Positions 8,935 through 15,647 of a DNA stretch of 31,410 nt are shown one piece after another (the stretch's first letter is position 1; every line of letters starts with the position of its first letter). The notes under the pieces were generated by a model. That model had not been told where the DNA came from and searched no databases. It saw nothing but the letters and a program-made list of their open reading frames with translations. Source of the DNA: an uncultured Lachnospiraceae bacterium. Its GTDB lineage: Bacteria; Bacillota_A; Clostridia; Lachnospirales; Lachnospiraceae. The position numbers were made by a program, and so were the translations under genes. Where the stretch lies: NCBI GenBank assembly GCA_910585855.1, contig CAJUGZ010000010.1, positions 1 to 31,410 of the forward strand, read 5' to 3'.

Positions 8935-10833
8935 ATGAAGAATATTCCGAAGAAGTGTTTAAAGGCGGTTCGGGTTTTGGTGAAAGAAGGACCGGCGGTT
9001 TTTATGAAGAAAGTAGCAAATCAGTTTAAGCCTCAGATGGATTATATGGAATGGCGGAAAGAGGAGCTTCCTTCTAAGGAAGAATTGCTTCGTCAGAGTC
9101 GGGAGCGGTTTGAAGAGGAAGTGGTGATTAGTGTTTTAGTGCCTCTTTATAATACGCCTCTTTTTTTTCTTAAGGAGATGATACATTCGGTTTTGGATCA
9201 GAGTTATTCTGGATGGGAGCTTTGTCTGGCAGATGGGAGTGATGAGGAACATGCTTGGGTTGGGGATTGGTGTCGGGAGATAGTGAAGAAGGATGGGAGG
9301 GTGAAGTATCGGAAGCTGGAGGAGAATGGAGGAATTTCTGAGAATACGAATGTTTGTATTCAGATGACCTCCGGGGAGTATCTGGCATTATTTGATCATG
9401 ATGATTTGCTGACGCCGGATGCGCTTTATGAGGTTCGAAAGGCGATTTTGGAACGGCAGGCGGATGTGATTTATACGGATGAGGATAAGGTAAATGGGGA
9501 TTCTACGGTGTATTCCGAGCCGCATTTTAAGTCGGATTTTAATTTAGATTTGCTTCGGGCGAATAATTATATTTGTCATTTTTTTGTGGTGAAAAAGGAG
9601 ATTGTAGATCTGGTTGGAGGGTTTCGCAGTGAGTATAATGGTTCGCAGGACTATGATTTTATTTTTCGCTGTGTGGAGCAGGCGAATCAGATTGTGCATA
9701 TTCCACGGGTGCTGTATCATTGGAGGATGCATGAAAATTCAACTGCGGCAAATCAGCAGAGCAAGCTGTACTGTTATACGGCGGGACAGAGGGCGATAGC
9801 TTCTCATTTGGAGAGATGCGGGGTAGAGGGAGAGGTTCTTATGCAGGAACATCTTGGTTTTTATCGGGTGGATTATCCGGTGCAGGGAGAGCCTTTGGTT
9901 TCGATTTTGATTCCGAATAAGGATGAGAAGGAAACGTTAAAGGGGTGTATTGATTCCATTTTTCAAAAGTCTTCTTATCGAAATTTTGAGATTATTGTAA
10001 TTGAAAATAATAGTGTGGAGGCAGAAACTTTTGCTTATTATTCGGAGCTTCAGGGGGGAGGGACGGAGGATAGAGGGGATGAGAAAGGACGGATAAAAAG
10101 AGAGAGGGTTCGGGTGGTGGAATGGAAAGGGGAGTTTAATTTTTCTAAGATTAATAATTATGGGGTTTCGTTTGCTAGTGGAGAGTATCTTTTGTTTTTA
10201 AATAATGATATGGAGGTTATTTCGGCGGATTGGATCGAGCGGATGGTTGCAAATTGTCAGCGTAAAGAGGTGGGAGTTGTTGGGGCAAAGCTTTATTATC
10301 CTGATAGGACAATTCAGCATGCCGGGGTGATTATCGGGCTTGGCGGGATTGCCGGACATGCTTTTTCTAGGCAGCTTGGGATAGAGCCGGGGTATTTTGC
10401 ACGGGCGGTTTGTCAACAGGATCTTTCGGCAGTTACGGCAGCTTGTATGATGGTGTCACAGGCGGATTTTGATTTTGTGGGCGGATTTGATGAAAAGCTG
10501 GGAGTGGCTTTTAATGATGTGGATTTTTGTTTGAAGATACGGCATATTTGTAAGAAGTTGGTGGTGTTTGACCCGAATGTGGAGTTGTTTCACTATGAAT
10601 CAAAGTCACGGGGAGCAGAGGATACACCGCAGAAGCAGAAGCGGTTTCATCAGGAGATTGTGCGGTTTGCTGAAAAGTGGGAGGAGGATTTAAGGGGAGA
10701 TCCTTATTATAATCCAAATTTGACTTTGATTGCAGGAGATTTTTCTCTTAAAAAGCCGGAGGAACGGTTTCGCAAAGAATTGGAGTATGTGCAGATGATT
10801 CGTGGAATACTAGAGAAGGAGGAGAAGGAATGA
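8935..10833 (+). CDS. Tandem two-domain GT2 glycosyltransferase
   Basis: A 632-residue cytoplasmic protein with two GT-A units. The first starts at VISVLVPLYN (64-73) and has the metal motif DHDD at 154-157 (ALFDHDDLL), followed by YTDEDKVN. The second begins near 319 (EPLVSILIPNKDE), with its NND motif at 423-425 (LFLNNDMEV) and a late FNDVDFCLKIR acceptor-side block. Fused GT2 pairs of this kind often add two consecutive sugars, commonly rhamnose, in polysaccharide repeat-unit assembly; substrate is not readable here. An AGGAGT ribosome site precedes the ATG. Its stop overlaps the next start by ATGA. It is the first gene of a three-gene module after the family 1 repeat C. Confidence 0.85.
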   Translation: MKNIPKKCLKAVRVLVKEGPAVFMKKVANQFKPQMDYMEWRKEELPSKEELLRQSRERFEEEVVISVLVPLYNTPLFFLKEMIHSVLDQSYSGWELCLADGSDEEHAWVGDWCREIVKKDGRVKYRKLEENGGISENTNVCIQMTSGEYLALFDHDDLLTPDALYEVRKAILERQADVIYTDEDKVNGDSTVYSEPHFKSDFNLDLLRANNYICHFFVVKKEIVDLVGGFRSEYNGSQDYDFIFRCVEQANQIVHIPRVLYHWRMHENSTAANQQSKLYCYTAGQRAIASHLERCGVEGEVLMQEHLGFYRVDYPVQGEPLVSILIPNKDEKETLKGCIDSIFQKSSYRNFEIIVIENNSVEAETFAYYSELQGGGTEDRGDEKGRIKRERVRVVEWKGEFNFSKINNYGVSFASGEYLLFLNNDMEVISADWIERMVANCQRKEVGVVGAKLYYPDRTIQHAGVIIGLGGIAGHAFSRQLGIEPGYFARAVCQQDLSAVTAACMMVSQADFDFVGGFDEKLGVAFNDVDFCLKIRHICKKLVVFDPNVELFHYESKSRGAEDTPQKQKRFHQEIVRFAEKWEEDLRGDPYYNPNLTLIAGDFSLKKPEERFRKELEYVQMIRGILEKEEKE

Positions 10834-11804
10834 AGACAACGGTGGTAATTCCTAATTATAATGGCAAGCATTTTTTAGAGGACTGTTTGTCTGCACTTTC
10901 GAAGCAGACACAGAAGGAGTTCTGCACATTGGTAATTGATAATGGTTCTTCAGACGGAAGCGTGGACTATATAAAAGAGAATTTTCCGGCAGTGACAGTG
11001 GTTCGGTTTAAGAAAAATTGTGGATTTTGTAAGGCGGTAAACTATGGAATACAGACAGCGCAGACTCCTTATGTATTGCTGCTGAATAATGATACAGAAG
11101 TGGAAGCAGGATTTGTCGAAGAAATGGAGAAGGCGATAGAGCGGCATCCTAGGGCTTTTTCGGTCAGCAGTAAGCTGCTTCAGTTTGACAGGCGGGAGCG
11201 GATGGATGATGCCGGGGATATGTATTGTTTGGTGGGATGGCAGTTTCAGCGGGGAGTGGCACAAAAGGAAAAGGAGTTTGTAAAGGAACAGCGGGTGTTT
11301 TCGGCTTGTGCTGCGGCTGCGATTTATCGGAAAGCGGTGTTTGAAAAGATCGGATATTTTGACGAGAGTCATTTTGCTTATCTGGAGGATATGGATGTCG
11401 GGTTTCGGGCTAGAATTTACGGATATGAGAATTGGTTTTGTCCGGCGGCTCGTGCCTATCATGTGGGAAGCGGGACAAGCGGATCAAAATATAATTCTTT
11501 TAAAGTGAAACTTTCGGCAAGAAACAGCGTGTATATGAATTATAAGAATATGCCTTCCGGGATGCTGGCAGTTAATTTTTTTCCTTTGTTAGTGGGATAT
11601 TTGGTAAAGTGGGGATTTTTTATTCGAAATGGATTTGGCAGGGAGTATGCGGCAGGAGTATTGGAAGGGATACAGAAAAGGAAAAAATTAAGAAAAGTTT
11701 CATTTGATTTTTCACGGGTTTGGAATTATATTGAAATCGAATGGGAATTATTTCGGAATTGTTTTCTTTATGTATATGAGTTTATACGACGGCGGGCGGA
11801 ATAG
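10830..11804 (+). CDS. GT2 glycosyltransferase (rhamnosyltransferase-like)
   Basis: A 324-residue single-domain GT2: VVIPNYNGKHFLEDCL near residues 5-20, LVIDNGSSDGS at about 34-44, an NND metal motif at 86-88 (VLLLNNDTEV) and a YLEDMDVGFRARIYGYE acceptor/base region near 190. Near the end, HVGSGTSGSKYNSFK followed by RNSVYMNYKNMP is typical of the WcaA/rhamnosyltransferase group that builds surface glycans. There is a hydrophobic patch in the C-terminal third (about 250-270) that could sit on the membrane. Start codon overlaps the upstream stop, so the two genes are probably coupled. Donor sugar unknown. Confidence 0.82.
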   Translation: MKTTVVIPNYNGKHFLEDCLSALSKQTQKEFCTLVIDNGSSDGSVDYIKENFPAVTVVRFKKNCGFCKAVNYGIQTAQTPYVLLLNNDTEVEAGFVEEMEKAIERHPRAFSVSSKLLQFDRRERMDDAGDMYCLVGWQFQRGVAQKEKEFVKEQRVFSACAAAAIYRKAVFEKIGYFDESHFAYLEDMDVGFRARIYGYENWFCPAARAYHVGSGTSGSKYNSFKVKLSARNSVYMNYKNMPSGMLAVNFFPLLVGYLVKWGFFIRNGFGREYAAGVLEGIQKRKKLRKVSFDFSRVWNYIEIEWELFRNCFLYVYEFIRRRAE

Positions 11805-11842
11805 GGGATAAATTAACGGAGAAAGGACTTGTGTGAAAGATC

Positions 11843-13237
11843 GTGATAAAAGATAATCAGAAGTATTTTAACCGTATGCATGTGGTGCTGGATGGAATTA
11901 TTATTTTAGTTTCATATTTGCTTGCTTACTATATTCGTTTGGAGTCAGGATTATTTCCGCAGAAGGAAGAGGGAATGAGGATGCGGGAATATATGCTGAT
12001 GATTAGTATTATTGTGCCTTATTATCTGGTACTTTATGCAATTTTTCATCTGTATACTCCAAAACGGGTACAGGGGAGGCGTTTAGAGCTTTCTAATATT
12101 GTAAAGGCAAATACGGTCGGGCTGATGATTTTTATTGTCGGACTCTATATTCTTCGTCTGATGGAATTTTCCAGACAGATGATGTTTATCTTTTATATTA
12201 TTAATATTTTTCTGGAAACACTGGAGCGAAATTTTATTCGGATGGTTCTGCGGTCTTTTCGTAAAAGAGGATTTAATTTAAAACATATTCTTTTGGTGGG
12301 ATACAGCAGGGCAGCGGAAGGGTATATCGATCGAATCAATGCCAATCCTCAGTGGGGATATATTGTAAGGGGTATTTTGGATGATGAGGTGGAGGCAGGA
12401 ACGATTTATAAGGGAGTAAAGGTACTTGGGTGTATTGACAATCTGAATATTATACTGCCTGAAAACAAGTTGGACGAGATTGCGATTACACTTGGGATTT
12501 CACAGTATGCACGGCTTGAGGAAGTGGTAAATATGTGTGAAAAGTCCGGGGTGCATACTAAGTTTATTCCTGATTATAATCATATTATTCCTACCAAGCC
12601 TTATACAGAGGATTTGCTGGGACTTCCTGTCATTAATATTCGTTATGTGCCGCTTTCAAATACAGTAAATATGGTGATGAAGAGGATTGTAGATCTGATT
12701 GGATCGCTGGTGGCTTTGGTGATTTTTTCACCTGTTATGCTGATTACGGCGATTGCTGTAAAATGTACTTCTCCCGGACCGATTTTTTACAGTCAGGAGC
12801 GGGTGGGGCTGCACAACCGACCTTTTAAAATGTACAAGTTTCGGTCAATGCGGGAAGCGGAAGTCAAGAATGGGTGGACAACGAAAAATGATCCACGAGT
12901 GACCGGAGTAGGGCGGTTTATTCGAAAGACCAGTATTGATGAGCTGCCACAGCTTTACAATGTGCTGCGGGGAGATATGAGTTTGGTAGGACCTCGGCCG
13001 GAACGACCTTTTTATGTAGAGAAATTTCGGGAGGAAATTCCTCGGTATATGGTAAAGCATCAGGTTCGACCCGGGATGACGGGCTGGGCTCAAATCAATG
13101 GGTATCGGGGGGATACTTCTATACGGAAGCGGATTGATTATGATCTTTATTATATTGAGAATTGGACAATTGGACTGGATTTTAAAATTTTGTTTTTAAC
13201 CTTCTTTAAAGGGTTTATCAATAAAAATGCTTATTAG
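11843..13237 (+). CDS. Polyprenyl-phosphate sugar-1-phosphate transferase (WbaP/CpsE type)
   Basis: A 464-residue enzyme that starts glycan repeat-unit synthesis by moving a hexose-1-phosphate onto undecaprenyl phosphate. Four or five membrane helices occupy about 15-125. A CoA-binding-like Rossmann domain follows (KHILLVGYSRAAEGYIDR near 148). The catalytic bacterial sugar transferase domain runs from about 279: KRIVDLIGSLVALVIFSP, SPGPIFYSQERVG, FKMYKFRSM, then DELPQLYNVLRGDMSLVGPR near 365 and PGMTGWAQINGYRG near 412. GTG at 11843 is the first usable start. Its ribosome site (GGAGAAAGGA at 11818-11827) is rather distant, so the ATG at 11876 could be the true start. A family 2 repeat begins 4 nt after the stop. 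Confidence 0.9.
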   Translation: MIKDNQKYFNRMHVVLDGIIILVSYLLAYYIRLESGLFPQKEEGMRMREYMLMISIIVPYYLVLYAIFHLYTPKRVQGRRLELSNIVKANTVGLMIFIVGLYILRLMEFSRQMMFIFYIINIFLETLERNFIRMVLRSFRKRGFNLKHILLVGYSRAAEGYIDRINANPQWGYIVRGILDDEVEAGTIYKGVKVLGCIDNLNIILPENKLDEIAITLGISQYARLEEVVNMCEKSGVHTKFIPDYNHIIPTKPYTEDLLGLPVINIRYVPLSNTVNMVMKRIVDLIGSLVALVIFSPVMLITAIAVKCTSPGPIFYSQERVGLHNRPFKMYKFRSMREAEVKNGWTTKNDPRVTGVGRFIRKTSIDELPQLYNVLRGDMSLVGPRPERPFYVEKFREEIPRYMVKHQVRPGMTGWAQINGYRGDTSIRKRIDYDLYYIENWTIGLDFKILFLTFFKGFINKNAY

Positions 13238-13241
13238 AGGG

Positions 13242-13388
13242 GGACGCCGAAAGTCAAAGGGAATTCTATTCCGGGCCCGCTTGCGCTTAGCATTTCCTCG
13301 TAGCGGACACGTAAGGCACGAAAAGACTGTGCCTAAGTGCCGACGGGAAATGATGACCCTGCATAGAACACCCTTTGGCTTTCGGCTG
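13242..13388. repeat. Family 2 structured repeat, copy b (147 nt)
   Basis: GGACGCC (13242-13248) to CGGCTG (13383-13388). The outer stem is CCGAAAGTCAAAGGG against CCCTTTGGCTTTCGG, with one G-U pair, unlike the arm of copy a. The core matches copies a and c over GCTTAGCATTTCCTCGTAGC and GTGCCGACGGGAAATGATGA. The central hairpin is AGGCAC (13314-13319) with GTGCCT (13329-13334), replacing the GGTGCT/AGCACC of the other copies, so both arms changed together. It begins 4 nt after the stop of the sugar transferase gene. Confidence 0.85.
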
Positions 13389-13455
13389 TGTATTGCAGAC
13401 CGGAAGAACAGAGATTGCAGTGATTTTAAATAAAAGAATCATGATTGAAAAATTT

Positions 13456-13485
13456 TTGGTGATGTTTATAAATAAGTGGTAAAAT
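13456..13485 (+). promoter_or_regulatory. Possible sigma-A promoter for the LCP gene
   Basis: TTGGTG (13456-13461) and TAAAAT (13480-13485) are 18 nt apart, 27 nt upstream of the start at 13512. The -35 is a weak match. It is the only promoter-like pair I see between the family 2 repeat and the gene. Confidence 0.35.
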
Positions 13486-13511
13486 TTTATGTAATGGAAA
13501 GGATCTAAAAA

Positions 13512-14639
13512 ATGGGTAAGAAAAAGTTGACGGAACAGCAAAAAAAACAACAAAGGAGAAAGAAGCAGGCAAGGCGCAGGCGGCGCAGAAAGATATTGAT
13601 TTTTGTAGAACTTGTGATTTTGTTGGTTTTGGGGGTAGGAGTTTATGCTGCTTCAAAATGGGATTTGTTAAATGTAAATCCGATTGATAGGGAAAATGTA
13701 ATGATGAATGAGGAAGTAGCTGGAAATAAGGAATTAAAGGCTTATACGAATATTGCTTTGTTTGGGATTGATTCTAGGGATGAATCGCTTGGGGACGGAA
13801 ACCGAAGTGATACGATTATGGTGGCAAGTATCAATAATAAAACAAAAGAAATTAAGATGGTTTCAGTTTATCGAGATACTTATCTTTTGATTCCAAAAGA
13901 GGATAGTACATATGATAAGGCAAATTTGGGGTATTTTTACGGCGGACCAGAACTGGCAATTAATGAATTAAATAGAAATTTGGATTTGGATATTACAGAT
14001 TATGTGTCAGTGAATTTTTCAGCTTTAATTGATACGATTGATGCGTTAGGGGGGATTGATATAGAAATTACGGAGAAGGAATGTTTTTATATCAATGGAT
14101 ATATGACAGAAACGGCTGTGATTACGGGAAAGGAGAAAGTAGAACTTTATGAAAGCGGGCTGGTGCATCTAAATGGGATGCAGGCGACGGCCTTTTGCCG
14201 GATTCGGTATGTGCCTACTGTAAATGGGACAAATGATGACTATGGAAGGACAGAACGGCAGCGGGTTGTAATCAGTAAGATTGCAGAAAAGGCAAAGGAG
14301 GCGGATCTTGCGACTTTAAATAAGGTGGTGGATGAGGTGCTGCCGAATATTTCGACTAGTTTAACGGCAGGGGAGATTTTGGGGCTGTTGTCTGGGATTG
14401 CTAAATATGAACTGGTGGATAGTGCAGGATTTCCTTTTGAGAAAGTGGGAATGGGAATGGGGAGCAAAGGGGATTGTGTTGTGCCTGTAGATTTAGAGTA
14501 TAATGTGGAGGAACTGCATCGGTTTTTGTTTGGAGCAGAGGATTATACGGTGTCTGGGGTGGTAAAAGAGATTAGTGATCGAATTATTGAGGTTTCCGGG
14601 CAAAAGCATACGAAAGTAGAAACAGATGGTGTAAATTAA
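13512..14639 (+). CDS. LCP (LytR-CpsA-Psr) family glycopolymer-peptidoglycan ligase
   Basis: A 375-residue protein with a very basic cytoplasmic tail (residues 11-27, mostly R, K and Q), one membrane helix at about 28-47 and an extracellular LCP domain. Conserved LCP residues are visible: D87 and R89 (FGIDSRD), R98 and D100 (GNRSDT), R121 and D122 (SVYRDT), and later GGIDIEITE, LNGMQATAFCRIRYV and YGRTERQR. The family transfers lipid-linked glycan to the peptidoglycan glucosamine/muramic backbone, so it would anchor the polymer made by the preceding genes. AAAGGA precedes the ATG. It is the last gene of the polysaccharide region and is followed by repeats. Confidence 0.9.
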   Translation: MGKKKLTEQQKKQQRRKKQARRRRRRKILIFVELVILLVLGVGVYAASKWDLLNVNPIDRENVMMNEEVAGNKELKAYTNIALFGIDSRDESLGDGNRSDTIMVASINNKTKEIKMVSVYRDTYLLIPKEDSTYDKANLGYFYGGPELAINELNRNLDLDITDYVSVNFSALIDTIDALGGIDIEITEKECFYINGYMTETAVITGKEKVELYESGLVHLNGMQATAFCRIRYVPTVNGTNDDYGRTERQRVVISKIAEKAKEADLATLNKVVDEVLPNISTSLTAGEILGLLSGIAKYELVDSAGFPFEKVGMGMGSKGDCVVPVDLEYNVEELHRFLFGAEDYTVSGVVKEISDRIIEVSGQKHTKVETDGVN

Positions 14640-14647
14640 AAGCTAGA

Positions 14648-14685
14648 GGGACGCTAAAATCCAAGAGGATGTCAAAATCCGAGGG
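14648..14685 (+). repeat. Degenerate duplications of the family 2 terminus
   Basis: GGGACGCTAAAATCCAAG (about 14648-14665) and GATGTCAAAATCCGAG (about 14668-14683) are imperfect copies of the terminus GGGACGCCAAAAGTCCAAG that starts the full element at 14686. Three successive starts of the same arm therefore lie in tandem with a period of about 19 nt. Confidence 0.6.
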
Positions 14686-14831
14686 GGACGCCAAAAGTCC
14701 AAGGGAGATCTGTTCCGGGTTTGCTTTTGCTTAGCATTTCCTCGTAGCGGACACTAAGGTGCTAAAATACAGCACCCAAGTGCCAACGGGAAATGATGAC
14801 CCTGTGCAGACCTCCCTTGGGCTTTTGGTTG
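14686..14831. repeat. Family 2 structured repeat, copy c (146 nt)
   Basis: GGACGCC (14686-14692) to GGTTG (14827-14831). The outer arm CCAAAAGTCCAAGGG pairs with CCCTTGGGCTTTTGG with one G-U; ATCTG/CAGAC continue the stem. The core is GCATTTCCTCGTAGCGGACA and GTGCCAACGGGAAATGATGA. The central hairpin AGGTGCT (14757-14763) pairs with AGCACCC (14771-14777), one end pair lost. Its arms resemble copy b more than copy a. It lies about 46 nt after the LCP gene stop. Confidence 0.85.
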
Positions 14832-14918
14832 TGTATGTCAGCCGAAGATAGAGTTGCTGTAAGAGTTATCACTTTAGATTCTAAAGGTTTATAGTAGAAG
14901 TGAAATAAAATCGAATAG

Positions 14919-15158
14919 GCTACAGATCCTGATTTGGTTCAAAGAGAACCTAAATTTTTTTCAGATACAACATCATTTTGGGTAACTCTTTATAACTTGA
15001 ATTATCATGTAGTGATTGATAGAATAGGTATTGGAACTAAAAAATAGTCGTTGAAGGATGAGAAAACAGGTGTTTTAAAGGAAAAACAGTTGTTTGAAAG
15101 GAAAGCAAATGAATTGCGAGTGAGTACGATTAACGAACTGAAAAAAGAGTTCGAATAA
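14919..15158 (+). pseudogene. Decayed 3' fragment of a coding sequence
   Basis: One + frame reads ATDPDLVQREPKFFSDTTSF, then WVTLYNLNYHVVIDRIGI, a TAG stop, then SLKDEKTGVLKEKQLFER and KANELRVSTINELKKEFE before TAA at 15156-15158. There is no start codon or ribosome site, and TAG stops interrupt it. The PKFFSD..SFWVTLYN part recalls the C-terminal region of AlbA_2/HATPase_c_4 ATP-binding (RecG-like) regulators, but the match is from memory and weak. It is trapped between family 2 copy c and family 1 copy D. Confidence 0.4.
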
Positions 15159-15256
15159 TATATATTGATTTAAGTTATCAGCGAAATTGGGAAAATGTCT
15201 TTCAGCAGGATAAAGACAAAGGTAAGGGTGTTTACAGATGTTGCGGTTTGAATTAT

Positions 15257-15586
15257 CAGCTAGACTGGGGAAGGCGTTTGAGATTGCAGCGACTTTGGAG
15301 AAAAGTTAGAAAATCTTGGACTTCTGCTCGAATATTAGGATTTTTTGCACATACTGCTTTTACGCAGTGTGTGCAAAAAAAGGTGCGTGTTTAGCCCAAT
15401 GTAAGAGAAGGCGGCGTCTTGTGGTTGGTGTAATCCTTCCTTATGTCATTCAAGTTTTGCCTGCTATATGGGCGAATTGCGCACCGGTTCGTCCGGCTGG
15501 ATGCAGGAACAGGCAGAAGTCTTAGATTTTCTTGCTTTTCGGAGAGCGGAGCTGCAATCTCAAACGCCTTCCCCAGTCTGGCGTCC
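15257..15586 (+). repeat. Family 1 structured repeat, copy D
   Basis: A 330-nt element from CAGCTAGACT (15257) to GGCGTCC (15580-15586). The outer arms 15262-15290 and 15551-15579 are a perfect 29-bp inverted repeat, related to but diverged from copy C. The central hairpin 15347-15374 lies between T6 and A7. The inner long-range stem reads GGTGCG (15382-15387) with CGCACC (15480-15485), where every other full copy has GGGGCG with CGCCCC: a compensatory change in both arms. It ends 61 nt before recQ. Confidence 0.88.
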
Positions 15587-15647
15587 GGTATGGAAATATT
15601 GTAACAGTTAAATACAGGAATGAAGAAAGGAAAAAGTAGAGGATAGA

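Noticed and set aside
10950..11462. 170-codon minus-strand open frame
   Set aside because: It is antisense to the conserved GT2 at 10830 and has no protein-like pattern.
2342..15586. Family 1 as a retron or group II intron
   Set aside because: No reverse transcriptase is in the window and no domain V-like terminal hairpin is seen; only the presence of inverted arms is similar.
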